A DNA stretch of 64,000 bases from Bombella pluederhausensis (GCF_026385525.1 NZ_JANIDY010000001.1:947967-1011966), one strand, 5' to 3'. Shown: positions 52,556 to 61,779, counted from the first letter of the stretch. Translations and numbers: made by a program. Notes: generated by a model not told the origin, from the letters alone.

Positions 52556-52909
52556 TCAGGCCTCGGCTTCTTTAGCGGCTTCAGCAGCAGCGGCAGCACG
52601 CTCCTGAGCCTTCTTCTTCGGAGCAGACTTCTTGGGCTGCTCACGGAAAGCCGGCTTCGGTGCCAGACCAGCATTGCCGAGGAAACGGGCCACACGGTCA
52701 GTTGCCTGTGCGCCCTTCTCCAGCCAGTGCTTGATGCGCTCGTCATTCAAACGCACGCGGTCAGCATGGTCGGACGGCAGCATCGGGTTGTAGGCACCCA
52801 CCTTCTCAACAAAGCGGCCATCACGCGGGCTGCGGCTATCAGCAACCACAATGTGATAGTACGGACGCTTCTTCGCACCTGCGCGGGACAGACGGATCTT
52901 CAGGCTCAT
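52556..52909 (-). CDS. rpsP: 30S ribosomal protein S16
   Basis: S16 (117 aa). [20 protein letters not shown] and [14 protein letters not shown] are the family hallmarks; the C-terminus has an Ala/Lys/Glu-rich tail ([19 protein letters not shown]) common in alphaproteobacteria. Confidence 0.97.
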   Translation of the reverse strand: MSLKIRLSRAGAKKRPYYHIVVADSRSPRDGRFVEKVGAYNPMLPSDHADRVRLNDERIKHWLEKGAQATDRVARFLGNAGLAPKPAFREQPKKSAPKKKAQERAAAAAEAAKEAEA

Positions 52910-52963
52910 AATAACTCCTGCATCATCAGAACATTACAAAAAGACAGACAGCCAAGAGGACAC

Positions 52964-54385
52964 TCAGCCAAAAGGTGGACGGCCTCCCGGACCTCCCATC
53001 CCCTTGAACATATCACCCAGACCACCGGCACCCCCCATGCCACGCATCAAACCAGTCAGGCCGCCCATTTTATTGAGCCGCTTCATCATGGTGGACATCT
53101 CACCAAACTGCTTGAGCAGCCGGTTGACTTCCGGAACGCTCGTACCAGAGCCAAGGGCAATACGCTTCTTGCGGGATGCCTTGATGATCTCTGGCGTTTT
53201 ACGTTCCTGCTCCGTCATGGAGGAAATAATCGCCTTGTGACGGTTGAAAATGGACGTATCCAGATCCTTCCCCGCCAGCTTATCCTTCAGCTTGCCCATA
53301 CCCGGCAGCATACCAAGAATGCCGGAGATGGAGCCAAGGCGATTGATCTGATTGATCTGCGAGACATAGTCGTTCAGATCAAACTTACCGGCGAGCATCC
53401 GCTTGGCAACACGCTCACCTTCTTCCTGATCGAGCTGCTCGGACGCTTTTTCCACCAGCCCGGCGACATCGCCCAGCCCCAGAATACGCCCGGCAACACG
53501 CTCGGGATGAAATTCTTCGAGAGCGTCCATCTTCTCACCGGAACCGGTGAACTTGATGGGCTCTCCTGTTACGGCCTTCATGGAGAGGGCGGCACCACCA
53601 CGGGCATCACCATCCATACGGCTCATGATAACGCCGGTCAGGCCGATCTGATCCTTGAAGGACTGTGCGGTATTGACGGCATCCTGCCCGGTCATGGCAT
53701 CGACAACCAGCAGCGTTTCCACCGGCTTGGCTACGTCACGGACCTGACGAACCTCGTCCATCAGGGCTTCATCAATTGCTAGACGCCCTGCGGTATCCAG
53801 AATGACGATGTCGAAGCCTTCACGGCGGCCTGTATCCAGCGCACGGCGGGCAATATCGACAGGCCCCTGACCCGGCTCGATCGGCAGGGAGGCGACCAGC
53901 CCATTCGTGCGTCCCCCCACCTGTTCAGCAATCTGCTGAAGCTGGAGCTGAGCAGCCGGGCGCTGCACGTCCAGACTGGCGAGCAGCACTTTCTTCCGCT
54001 CACGGCTGGCAAGACGCAGAGCCAACTTACCGGCTGTCGTGGTCTTACCAGCACCCTGAAGACCAACAAGAAGGTAAGGAATGGGTGCCGGGGCCGACAG
54101 GTTCAGCGGAACCGCACCAGCACCGCCCAGAGCCTCGATCAGCGCATCATTGACGATCTTCGCCACGGCCTGACCGGGAGAGACGCCATCCAGCACCTCA
54201 CCACCGACAGCACGCTCCTTCACCTTGCTGACGAAGCTGCGCACCACGGGCAGGGCCACGTCGGCCTCCAGCATGGCCAGACGGACCTCACGCATGGCCT
54301 CGGTGACGTCACCCTCCGAAAGCTTCTCCCCACGGGAGAGACCTTCGAAAACTTTCGACATTCTACCAGAGAGCTGCTCGAACAC
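52964..54385 (-). CDS. ffh: Signal recognition particle GTPase Ffh
   Basis: SRP54 homologue that targets nascent membrane proteins with 4.5S RNA (473 aa). N domain, then G domain with GLQGAGKTTTAGKLALRLA near 107, DTAGRLAIDEALM and TKMD-type SRMDGDARGGAAL, and the methionine-rich M domain from about residue 315 ending in GGLGDMFKGMGGPGG. It starts the ffh-rpsP-rimM-trmD-rplS run. Confidence 0.97.
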   Translation of the reverse strand: MFEQLSGRMSKVFEGLSRGEKLSEGDVTEAMREVRLAMLEADVALPVVRSFVSKVKERAVGGEVLDGVSPGQAVAKIVNDALIEALGGAGAVPLNLSAPAPIPYLLVGLQGAGKTTTAGKLALRLASRERKKVLLASLDVQRPAAQLQLQQIAEQVGGRTNGLVASLPIEPGQGPVDIARRALDTGRREGFDIVILDTAGRLAIDEALMDEVRQVRDVAKPVETLLVVDAMTGQDAVNTAQSFKDQIGLTGVIMSRMDGDARGGAALSMKAVTGEPIKFTGSGEKMDALEEFHPERVAGRILGLGDVAGLVEKASEQLDQEEGERVAKRMLAGKFDLNDYVSQINQINRLGSISGILGMLPGMGKLKDKLAGKDLDTSIFNRHKAIISSMTEQERKTPEIIKASRKKRIALGSGTSVPEVNRLLKQFGEMSTMMKRLNKMGGLTGLMRGMGGAGGLGDMFKGMGGPGGRPPFG

Positions 54386-54756
54386 GGGCTATCCTTAATT
54401 CCATGACAAACGCGCCACTGCGCGAACCCTCGCGGAGTGACGTGTCCGTAAACTTTCTACGCCTTTACGGCCTCTCCGGGGTTCCGTCAAGCATTTCCCA
54501 CCCCTTGCCGGGCAAGGATGGCGGGTTCGATATCATCTGCTCATAAGGAACATGGAACGCACAAAAAGCACAACGATGAAGACGTTTTTTGGGCTAATGG
54601 GAACAAAACACAACATGATAAGACGATAGCATAATTTATAAGGTTATAAATTTAGTATAAATTTAGAACGTGTTGGGAATCATAAAAAAGGCATCTTGAC
54701 ATACTTTTAAAGAAAAAGGTAAGCAATGTGACATTGGTTGTGACGAGTGGCGACCA

Positions 54757-54789
54757 TAAAAAAAGCCGGGGAGTCCCATTCCCCGGCCT
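54757..54789 (-). terminator. Rho-independent terminator on the - strand
   Basis: Perfect stem GCCGGGG / CCCCGGC with a nine-base loop; on the - strand it is followed by eight T residues. It implies a short transcript coming from the right, although no intact gene is there. Confidence 0.8.
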
Positions 54790-54804
54790 TCCACTCCCAT
54801 AATA

Positions 54805-54990
54805 CTAGGAGCTAATCATGCGACATGATCTGAGGAAGATTATCATAAAGTGCTGGGGCTTTGCCAGCCTTTTTAAACTTATAGTCGTTCCATCCCTCTC
54901 AATCAGCCATCCGATGGTGTGTACTGACATTTCCATTATAGTGTCTCCGTACTCCCAACAGGGGGCACCCCATACTTCGCTGGATTCCAA
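54805..54990 (-). pseudogene. Possible decayed small gene
   Basis: An open frame of 61 codons ends just before the terminator. Part-way through (after GWLIE, within a GAGAG stretch near 54898-54902) a two-base removal would switch into a frame reading GWNDYKFKKAGKAPALYDNL and ending ...QIMSHD before a stop at about 54811. The second reading looks more protein-like than the annotated frame, so this may be a frameshifted gene of about 60 residues. No family recognised. Confidence 0.3.
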
Positions 54991-55018
54991 CTTCTAATAA
55001 CAGTGATCCTGCGTAAGT

Positions 55019-55037
55019 TCCCTGCCTCCTGCAGGGA
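55019..55037. ncRNA. Hairpin of a possible small RNA
   Basis: TCCCTGC-CTCCT-GCAGGGA is a perfect seven-pair stem. On the + strand its loop is CUCCU, complementary to ribosome binding sites, as in several alphaproteobacterial regulatory RNAs; a strong terminator follows 64 bases later. On the - strand the loop would be AGGAG. Which strand is transcribed is unknown. Confidence 0.3.
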
Positions 55038-55100
55038 TGACCCGACGATGGCATATTGTACGAGGTTTATTGAAAATTGTTCCTTGCCCATGCGGGGATT

Positions 55101-55135
55101 AAGAAAGGCCGCTCCACAATGGGGCGGCCTTTCTT
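55101..55135. terminator. Strong symmetrical terminator
   Basis: AAGAAAGGCCGC / GCGGCCTTTCTT forms 12 perfect pairs, extended inwards, with a short loop; T-rich arms on both sides make it bidirectional. It isolates the tRNA-Ser gene from the gap. Confidence 0.8.
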
Positions 55136-55236
55136 CTATCCCACCCCAACAACGACACCAATCTTCACACCACAGCTTGACGCACCACATCTGAATCAGT
55201 ATCAGGAGCCATCCCCGTTAGGGAAAAAAATAAGAC

Positions 55237-55326
55237 GGATGGGTGTCCGAGCGGTTTAAGGAACTGGTCTTGAAAACCAGCGTGCGTGGAAGCGTACCGT
55301 GGGTTCGAATCCCACCCCATCCGCCA
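55237..55326 (+). tRNA. tRNA-Ser (anticodon TGA)
   Basis: A 90-base class II tRNA with a long variable arm and encoded CCA. Acceptor GGATGGG/CCCATCC, anticodon stem CTGGT/ACCAG with loop CTTGAAA, T loop TTCGAAT. Confidence 0.95.
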
Positions 55327-55474
55327 CAGTATAACTTCTAGACAATATCATCACTGGCCATACGATATGGAATCTGCGTGGTTCTATCAGCGTATGCATG
55401 GCTGCAGGCGGCCGCCTTGCCCGTCACTATGGGGGCTTCAGCGGAGGCCTGAGCCCGTGACGTTGTCACAAAAA

Positions 55475-55505
55475 AGCCTGTCCTCCCGCTAGGGGACGAC
55501 AGGCT
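55475..55505 (-). terminator. Terminator of the 55534-55797 gene
   Basis: AGCCTGTC / GACAGGCT arms with a small internal bulge and loop; on the - strand TTTTTTG follows. It lies 28 bases past the stop of the small gene. Confidence 0.75.
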
Positions 55506-55533
55506 CGAAACAGTCAGTCACAATGAAAGAATA

Positions 55534-55797
55534 TCAGCCCCGATGGTCGTGTTCGGCACGTTTGCCGAGTGCCGTAATATGAGAGGCCTCCAAGCCTTCG
55601 GGGTTGTGATGGGCCTTCTTGGCGATGGCGCGTTCTTCCTCTGTAGCGTGCTCACCCGTCTTCAGGACATGATCCGCCAGGCGGATGACCTCATCCTTCG
55701 TCAGAAGTTTCGGTGTGTGAATGGCCTTACGGGCCAGTTCATGAAGGGAACTGCTGGCATGAGGTGCTTTATGTTCATGCGATGCTGTCGTTGGCAT
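55534..55797 (-). CDS. Small His-rich hypothetical protein
   Basis: An 87-aa soluble protein, helical by pattern (LHELARKAIHTPKLLTKDEV; ERAIAKKAHHNPEGLEAS), rich in His, Lys and Glu. A clear terminator follows. No known family; the size and composition resemble small stress-type proteins, but nothing fixes a function. Confidence 0.7.
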   Translation of the reverse strand: MPTTASHEHKAPHASSSLHELARKAIHTPKLLTKDEVIRLADHVLKTGEHATEEERAIAKKAHHNPEGLEASHITALGKRAEHDHRG

Positions 55798-55944
55798 GTC
55801 GTCTCACCTTTCACTCTGAAAGACCCCGTCTGCACAGGGTCCATTATCCCCTACAAAAGAGAGAGGTCATCATCGGCCTCGTCTCCACGGTGAAAGCTTA
55901 ACTCCGGGATCACAAGCGCACTTCATGCAGGGCTGGCCTGCACT

Positions 55945-56397
55945 TCACTGCGGCAGACGTTTCAGCAGAATCAGGGCTCCTGCCGTCCGGTCTGCCTCGG
56001 AGAACGATCCCTCCGCACCATTCCGGTCTATACGGCCTGCACTAAAACCATCCCGGTCATGCAGACTGCCATCCTGATCCATACGGCCCGCAATAAATCC
56101 GTTCCGGTCATAAACCGTTCCATCTTGATCCATATGCCCGGCGACAAATCCATCCCTGTCATGCAAAATGCCGTCTCGATCCATATTGCCTGCGCTAAAG
56201 CCATCCCGGTCACGCAGACTGCCATCCTGCTCTATGCGCCCAGCGACAAATCCATCCCTGTCATGCAGGATACCGTCCTGATCGATCCTGCCCGCATTAA
56301 AGCCATTCCGGTCACGAATATCACTCGCCTGCGTTGCTCCTGCCATGACCGCAATACCCAGACACCCTACAGCCATGAGAAAACTGGAATATTTCAT
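55945..56397 (-). CDS. Secreted protein of six 17-residue repeats
   Basis: A 150-aa exported protein. A signal peptide (FLMAVGCLGIAVMAGATQA) precedes six tandem 17-residue units at about residues 26-127, each of the form x-L-H-D-R-D-G-F-x-A-G-R-I-D-Q-D-G, then a helical tail (ADRTAGALILLKRL). Asp/Asn-Gly turns every 8-9 residues suggest short beta-strands, like small beta-flower or beta-solenoid proteins. The DNA repeat unit is 51 bases. Function unknown; binding of metal or glycan by the Asp-rich turns is only a possibility. Confidence 0.8.
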   Translation of the reverse strand: MKYSSFLMAVGCLGIAVMAGATQASDIRDRNGFNAGRIDQDGILHDRDGFVAGRIEQDGSLRDRDGFSAGNMDRDGILHDRDGFVAGHMDQDGTVYDRNGFIAGRMDQDGSLHDRDGFSAGRIDRNGAEGSFSEADRTAGALILLKRLPQ

Positions 56398-56498
56398 CTA
56401 CCCCTCCAACCTGAACATTCTGTCCATGCTATACTAACCCGCCCAGCCTATGACAGGCATTGCCTGACCATTAACACTATGTAAAAGGGGCTTTTCTC

Positions 56499-57068
56499 AT
56501 GTCTCTCCATCTCTCCCCCCGCCATACCGCACTTGTTCTGATTGACCTTCAGGAAGGGATTGTCTCCCTGCCGACTGCACCTCGTACGGGAGCGGACGTT
56601 GTACAGGCCAGCAAGGTCACTGCCGAACACTTCCGCAAGGCAGGTGCCCCCGTAGTGCTGGTCAATGTGGCCTTTTCTGCCGATGGAAAGGATGCGCTCA
56701 CCGCTCCGGTTGACCAGCCTCTCCATACCTCAGATGAAGCGCTCCCCGATAACTGGGCAGACCTCGTTCCCGGCCTTGCCCAGCCGGGCGACCTGCTCGT
56801 CACCAAACATCAGTGGGGCGCCTTTTATGGCACGGACCTCGACCTGCAACTGCGCCGCCGTGGTGTAAAAACGATCGTTCTGGGGGGCATCGCCACCAAT
56901 ATGGGCGTGGAATCAACCGCCCGTGCTGCTCATGAACACGGCTATGACGTCATCCTTCTGGAAGACCTCACCTCTGGGCTGGATGCAGAAATGCATGATT
57001 TCGCCTTCCAGCGTCTCTTTCCACTGCTGGGCCGTGTCCGTCAGAGCTCTGACATCACATTTGGCTGA
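56499..57068 (+). CDS. YecD-like isochorismatase-fold protein lacking the catalytic Cys
   Basis: A 189-aa protein of the cysteine-hydrolase fold. ALVLIDLQEGIV supplies the Asp (D16) and VTKHQWGAFYGTDLD the Lys, but the usual T-x-x-C-V-x-S-T-A-R reads ATNMGVESTAR, with Gly in place of the nucleophile. E. coli YecD has the same Gly, so this is a known variant branch with unclear activity. Confidence 0.88.
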   Translation: MSLHLSPRHTALVLIDLQEGIVSLPTAPRTGADVVQASKVTAEHFRKAGAPVVLVNVAFSADGKDALTAPVDQPLHTSDEALPDNWADLVPGLAQPGDLLVTKHQWGAFYGTDLDLQLRRRGVKTIVLGGIATNMGVESTARAAHEHGYDVILLEDLTSGLDAEMHDFAFQRLFPLLGRVRQSSDITFG

Positions 57069-57090
57069 ACCAGCTTCCAGTTATGAAAAC

Positions 57091-57120
57091 AGCCCCGCAC
57101 GATATGAAGACGGCGGGGCT
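57091..57120. terminator. Terminator between convergent genes
   Basis: AGCCCCGC / GCGGGGCT, eight pairs with a 14-base loop, 22 bases after the YecD-like stop and 30 bases from the end of the DsbA-fold gene. Confidence 0.75.
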
Positions 57121-57149
57121 GCTTCAGATACGCAAAAAGGCTGTGTGCC

Positions 57150-57707
57150 TCAGCCCAGCAGGGCGGCCCATTCCTCAACCGTCTGCCCGCTCTGGAAACG
57201 GTCATCCACCTTTCCATCCAGCATGACGGTCGGTGAAACGTGAATCCCATGCTGCCGGGCATAACGTGCATGAGCCTTCATAGCGTCTGTTACGCCAGCA
57301 AGACGGAAAGGCGTTGCCAGATTAAGGCGGGTATAAACCTCCAGACGGGTCAGCAGCTCATCCGGCGTGGTTTGCATGTTTGGTCCTTCACAGTGGCGGG
57401 CAAACTCAAACTCCTCTCGATGATCTCCAATAGCCCGTATGGTCTGCCACGCCTTGTCCCGACCATCAGGCAATGAGGCCGCCGCCAGAATGGAGCGAAC
57501 AAGAATGCCAGAAAAAAGGTGCCACGGCTGGGAATGCAGATGGACCTGAAGCGTCAGCCTGTCCTCCCCCACATGTGCCAGAAGCGGCATCAGTTTTCTG
57601 GAAGCACGAACACAGAAAGGACAGGTCGGCTCTAAAAAGAATTCAATCTTCTGTGGTCCATGCCCCCAGACCAGATGAGCTGGCGTTCCTGTATCTTCAT
57701 GCGTCAT
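57150..57707 (-). CDS. DsbA-fold thioredoxin-like protein
   Basis: A 185-aa protein with KIEFFLEPTCPFCVRASRK near the N-terminus (CPFC, C29 and C32) and VSPTVMLDGKV holding the cis-Pro near the C-terminus; the helical insert between is DsbA-like. No signal peptide, so probably cytoplasmic. The ATG at 57707 is chosen over 57731 for the GGGAG about eight bases upstream. Substrate unknown. Confidence 0.8.
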   Translation of the reverse strand: MTHEDTGTPAHLVWGHGPQKIEFFLEPTCPFCVRASRKLMPLLAHVGEDRLTLQVHLHSQPWHLFSGILVRSILAAASLPDGRDKAWQTIRAIGDHREEFEFARHCEGPNMQTTPDELLTRLEVYTRLNLATPFRLAGVTDAMKAHARYARQHGIHVSPTVMLDGKVDDRFQSGQTVEEWAALLG

Positions 57708-57767
57708 AACGTCTCTCCCTTTCAGCTTCATGCTGTATCTCCCTACTCTATCCCGTGCCCCATACAG

Positions 57768-57796
57768 AAACAGCCCCGCATGACACGGGGCTGTTT
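57768..57796 (-). terminator. Terminator after the RNA helicase gene
   Basis: AAACAGCCCCG / CGGGGCTGTTT, 11 perfect pairs with a seven-base loop, 29 bases past the helicase stop on the - strand. Confidence 0.85.
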
Positions 57797-57824
57797 CATC
57801 TCTGGAACATAGCTGCCAGATAAA

Positions 57825-59135
57825 TCAGGAAGAATGACGCCTTCTGGCTCTGGGCGCCGCACGCCCCCCACCAGCAGCCGGGCGGGATGCGCCCTGCGGC
57901 CGTGAAGAACGGCTACGTCCGCCGCCTCCACCACGGCCCCCGCGTCCGCCACGTCCTCCACCCAGAACAGGCGGTGGCAGAGTGGAGTTCTGCGCCTCTG
58001 TAGAGTGGTATGGATGATCCGTAATCACAGGAACAGATTTGCTGATGCGCTTCTCGATTTCCCGCAGCCATGCACGCTGCTCGGCATCACAGAGGGACAC
58101 GGCCCAGCCTTCACGACCAGCACGAGCGGTACGACCAATACGGTGCACATAGGCTTCTGGCACGTTCGGCAGATCGTAATTGAAGACATGAGAGACTTCA
58201 TCAACGTCAATGCCACGAGCCGCAATGTCGGTTGCCACCAGCACCCGGATGCTCCCATCCCGGAAACCCTGCATGGCTCGCTCACGTGCGCCCTGCGACT
58301 TGTTGCCATGAATGGCCGCTGCCGGAATATTATGCTTGTTCAGGAACTCCGCCACCTTGTTGGCTTCATGCTTCATCAGGGTAAAGACGACTGCCCGCAC
58401 GACCCGGTCATTATTGACCAGCATCATCAGAGCCTCTTTCTTCTGCGCTGAATCCACAAACAGAACAGCCTGACGAATACGGTCCACCGTACTGGATTCC
58501 GGTGTGACCTGCACAGTTTCCGGGTCTTTCAGCAGGGAGTGGGCCAGATCACGAATGGAAGGCGGCATGGTTGCCGAGAAAAGCAACGTCTGCCGTTCTT
58601 CTGGAAGACGGGCCACAATCCGCCGGATATCATGGACAAAGCCCATATCCAGCATACGATCTGCTTCATCCAGCACCACGACTTCCGGCGTGGAGAGGTC
58701 AATATGCCCCTGCCCAACAAGGTCCAGAAGACGACCCGGTGCTGCCACCAGAACATCCACGCCACGCTTCATGGCTTCGACCTGACGGTTCTGCCCCACA
58801 CCACCAAAAATCACAGCGTGAGAGAACTTCATGTGCCGGGCATAGGCGGCAAAATTATCTCCAATCTGCGCCACCAGCTCCCTCGTGGGGGCCAGCACCA
58901 GCACGCGCGCACCGCGTGACGGCGCCTTGCGTGGGTGTTCGAGAAGATAATTGAGGATAGGCAGCGCAAAGGCCGCTGTTTTCCCCGTGCCTGTCTGGGC
59001 CAACCCCAGAAGGTCCTTTCCCTTCAGCAAGTGAGGGATCGCCCCTGCCTGAATGGGTGTAGGCGTTGTGTAGCCTTCCTCATCCAGAGCCTGCAAAATT
59101 GGGGCCGCCAGACCGAGAGCTTTAAAACTGCTCAT
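57825..59135 (-). CDS. DEAD-box RNA helicase, RhlE-like
   Basis: ATP-dependent RNA helicase (436 aa). Q motif GYTTPTPIQAGAIP, motif I AQTGTGKT, motif II VLDEADRML, motif III SAT, and motif VI HRIGRTARAG are all present. The C-terminal ~50 residues are Gly/Arg-rich (GGGRGGRGGRGGGGG), typical of RhlE and of RNA binding. The 265 bases before its start hold no gene and are probably a long leader. Confidence 0.94.
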   Translation of the reverse strand: MSSFKALGLAAPILQALDEEGYTTPTPIQAGAIPHLLKGKDLLGLAQTGTGKTAAFALPILNYLLEHPRKAPSRGARVLVLAPTRELVAQIGDNFAAYARHMKFSHAVIFGGVGQNRQVEAMKRGVDVLVAAPGRLLDLVGQGHIDLSTPEVVVLDEADRMLDMGFVHDIRRIVARLPEERQTLLFSATMPPSIRDLAHSLLKDPETVQVTPESSTVDRIRQAVLFVDSAQKKEALMMLVNNDRVVRAVVFTLMKHEANKVAEFLNKHNIPAAAIHGNKSQGARERAMQGFRDGSIRVLVATDIAARGIDVDEVSHVFNYDLPNVPEAYVHRIGRTARAGREGWAVSLCDAEQRAWLREIEKRISKSVPVITDHPYHSTEAQNSTLPPPVLGGGRGGRGGRGGGGGRSRSSRPQGASRPAAGGGRAAPRARRRHSS

Positions 59136-59400
59136 GATTTTTCCTCAAAACCGGCGTTACTCCAGCAATCCATCTGGCAACACCGCATAAAATGGACGCT
59201 TGAACCCTGAATTGATGAAGGGGTTCCCGCTCGTCCCGTCCACAAATAGGACTCTCTTTGTCTTATAACAAGGGAAAAATCGCACTGCCCCCTTATGGCC
59301 TTATTTCAGCACAAAGAGGGGCTGTATCTCACCCAAAAGAAAAAGACACGAAAACAGGCAGTTATAAGCAAAAGCTCCGCCTTATAAAGTCTCCGTGATA

Positions 59401-60015
59401 TTACTGCCCTGCTCTCATTTTCCGGCGCAGCAGGAACAATCCCTGCTCTCCGAACAGATTGGCCAGATGGGGCGACTGTCCCGCCAAACGGGATTGCCGA
59501 TTACCATTAACAACCATCCATTTGCAGACTTCATAGCCGTCTTCTTCACACAAGGCAAAGAAATCATAAATCGTGCAGGGATGAATATTAGCCGTTTCAT
59601 ACCATGGCGTAGGCCAAACGGATGTCATCGGCATACGGCCCGTCCGCAGGAGGTGCCAGCGCAGACGCCAATGCCCAAAATTGGGAAAGGACACCAATGC
59701 AGAACGGCCGATCCTCAACATGTGCCGTAAGACATCCCGTGGATACTCCACCGCCTGAAGTGTCCTCTGAAGAACAACATAATCGAACGTATCATCAGGG
59801 TAATCAGCCAGCACAGTATCAGCATCACCATGCATGACAGGCAGACCATGCGCCACAGACTGCGTGACGGCCTTCATATCCAGCTCGATCCCCTGTGCGT
59901 CACACCCTTTTTCCTGAGAAAGATAGCCGATCAGGCTCCCATCCCCGCAGCCAATATCCAGTACCCGGCTGTGCGGGGCCACCATCCCGGCAATCAGTTC
60001 CTGATCAAAACGCAT
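59401..60015 (-). CDS. metW: Methionine biosynthesis protein MetW
   Basis: SAM-dependent methyltransferase-fold partner of MetX (204 aa). VLDIGCGDGSLIGYLSQEKG is the SAM-binding loop, and DTFDYVVLQRTLQAVEYP and ALVSFPNFGHWRLR are MetW signatures. The start overlaps the metX stop by TGATG. Confidence 0.95.
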   Translation of the reverse strand: MRFDQELIAGMVAPHSRVLDIGCGDGSLIGYLSQEKGCDAQGIELDMKAVTQSVAHGLPVMHGDADTVLADYPDDTFDYVVLQRTLQAVEYPRDVLRHMLRIGRSALVSFPNFGHWRLRWHLLRTGRMPMTSVWPTPWYETANIHPCTIYDFFALCEEDGYEVCKWMVVNGNRQSRLAGQSPHLANLFGEQGLFLLRRKMRAGQ

Positions 60016-61169
60016 CAGCTATTCTCCCCCTCTGGCAGGCCAGCATGACGGGCTGATCCATTCAGGAAGCCACGGATGGTCCTGTCAAAATCTGGTTCTT
60101 CCAGCAGGAAGGCATCATGCCCCCGGCCGCTCTCAATCTCCACGAAGGAGACATGCCCCCCTGCCTGATTGATCGCCCGCACCAATGTACGGGAACGGGA
60201 TGTCGGAAAGAGCCAGTCTGAACTGAAAGACACGACACAGAAACGGGTCGCCACACCATGAAACGCCGCTGCAAGGCTTCCCCCGTGTTCACTCCCCAGA
60301 TCGAAAAAATCCATAGCCCTTGAAATGCTCAGATAAGAATGAGCATCAAAGCGGCGTGTAAAATTGGAGCCCTGATAGCGCAGGTAACTCTCTACCTGAA
60401 ACATACCTCCGAATGGCAAAGCTGCCAGCGGATCATTCGGGCCGGGCATGGTGCCGGGGCGAATTTCCCGCCCAAACTTGCGGGTCAGCGCTTCCTCGGA
60501 AAGATAGGTGATGTGCCCAACCATACGGGCCACAGCCAGCCCACGGGCCGGAATGACACCATGCGCCTGATAATCTCCCCCGTGCCAGTCCGGGTCCGCA
60601 TAGATGGCCTGACGGCTAACCTCATTGAAGGCAATATTCTGCGCTGACTGGAAGGGTGACGTGGCGATCGGCATGGCCGCAAAAACACGTTCTGAATAAT
60701 CCGTAGCCCATGTCAGCGTCTGCATCCCACCCATGGAGCCACCTATGACGGCAAACAGCCTGTCTATGCCAAAATGGTCCACCAGCTTTACCTGAGCGGC
60801 TACAATATCGTGCATAGTAATGGGAGGGAAATCCTTTCCCCATGGCTTACCTGTTTCCGCCCTTACTGTCGTGGGGCCTGTTGTCCCCATGCAGCCACCC
60901 AGCACGTTGGTGCAGATGACAAAGAAACGGTCTGTATCAATCGGCAGCCCCGGCCCCACCATACGGGACCACCAGCCCGGCTTCCCCGTAATGGGGTGTG
61001 GGCTGGCGACATACTGATCCCCAGTGAAGGCATGACATATGATGATGGCGTTGTCCCGTCTGGAAGACAGTGTACCATATGTCTGATAGGCGACTTCCAG
61101 CGGAGCGAGTTTTTCACCACACTGAAGGGTCATCCCCTCAGGGAATGTTATAGACTGAACTTCCAACAT
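60015..61169 (-). CDS. metX: Homoserine O-acetyltransferase
   Basis: Alpha/beta-hydrolase-fold enzyme that acetylates homoserine for methionine synthesis (384 aa). The nucleophile serine is in [23 protein letters not shown] forms the oxyanion region, and the His of the triad is in [10 protein letters not shown]. In other alphaproteobacteria metX can have a SAM-II riboswitch; the 103 bases upstream show no convincing match. Confidence 0.95.
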   Translation of the reverse strand: MLEVQSITFPEGMTLQCGEKLAPLEVAYQTYGTLSSRRDNAIIICHAFTGDQYVASPHPITGKPGWWSRMVGPGLPIDTDRFFVICTNVLGGCMGTTGPTTVRAETGKPWGKDFPPITMHDIVAAQVKLVDHFGIDRLFAVIGGSMGGMQTLTWATDYSERVFAAMPIATSPFQSAQNIAFNEVSRQAIYADPDWHGGDYQAHGVIPARGLAVARMVGHITYLSEEALTRKFGREIRPGTMPGPNDPLAALPFGGMFQVESYLRYQGSNFTRRFDAHSYLSISRAMDFFDLGSEHGGSLAAAFHGVATRFCVVSFSSDWLFPTSRSRTLVRAINQAGGHVSFVEIESGRGHDAFLLEEPDFDRTIRGFLNGSARHAGLPEGENS

Positions 61170-61272
61170 CGGCTCCGGCTGTCTGCAACAAGAAGGCCGT
61201 ATAAGAACACTGCCCTCCCTGTGGTTTCAAGACAGAATAAGCACGGAACATCAGATAACACTCTGGAAACGC

Positions 61273-61734
61273 TTACTCTGCCGCTTCCATCATCTCCGGG
61301 AAGTTATCCTGAGCCAGAGCGGGCATTGGCATTCTCTCCGCCACCGCCTGCATTTTCTTACGGACAGGCAGCCAATGGCCATAAGCGGCCAGAGCCAGTC
61401 CAAGATGCATCAATGCTTCTCCGAGCTCGGAATGCAGCGTCTGCTCCTCTGGAGCATTCTGCATATCTGAAAGAATATCCAGTAAATGCGCTTCCGTTGT
61501 GGAATACTCCAGCGATGCCGTACCGCAAACTGCATGAAGGAACAGAGCTTTAAAACGCTCCTGCAGGCGCTCCGCATCTTTCCCCAGCAGCCCCGTAAGA
61601 GACATGGAGCGCCGCCAGCAGCTTGGCCCCAGCAGGTAGCGCAATGCCCACAGAGCTGTCTGCTCCTCCCGGGCCAGTGTCTTCATGGATGTACCATAGC
61701 GGCTACGCTGTTCTGCGATCTGGATGACGGTCAT
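61273..61734 (-). CDS. Unknown protein behind a candidate Fur box
   Basis: A 153-aa soluble, largely helical protein (EEQTALWALRYLLGPSCWRR; LHSELGEALMHLGLALAAYG). No signal peptide and no motif I recognise. AAAGGAG lies eight bases before the ATG at 61734, so translation is well supported. A near-consensus Fur site 46 bases upstream suggests iron-regulated expression. Function unknown. Confidence 0.75.
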   Translation of the reverse strand: MTVIQIAEQRSRYGTSMKTLAREEQTALWALRYLLGPSCWRRSMSLTGLLGKDAERLQERFKALFLHAVCGTASLEYSTTEAHLLDILSDMQNAPEEQTLHSELGEALMHLGLALAAYGHWLPVRKKMQAVAERMPMPALAQDNFPEMMEAAE

Positions 61735-61779
61735 GAGGCCTCTCCTTTCCCTGCGAGTTGCTTCATGTATGACGTTAGA

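Larger units (their letters stand above)
54386..55236. other. Gene-poor 850-base gap
   Basis: Between ffh and tRNA-Ser there is no convincing intact gene. Bases 54386-54756 hold only the ffh upstream region and an AT-rich stretch around 54590-54670 where I see nothing else. Bases 54757-55135 contain two strong terminators, a hairpin and a broken small reading frame, listed separately. Confidence 0.7.

Noticed and set aside
54936..55190. An 84-codon - strand open frame
   Set aside because: It reads through a strong terminator hairpin and has unusual Cys/Trp content; unlikely to be a gene.
55945..56340. Tandem 51-base repetition as a possible CRISPR or satellite array
   Set aside because: The whole unit is repeated in frame and encodes a 17-residue protein repeat.
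61170..61272. SAM-II riboswitch upstream of metX
   Set aside because: Looked for the conserved pseudoknot sequences and saw none; the leader is also short.
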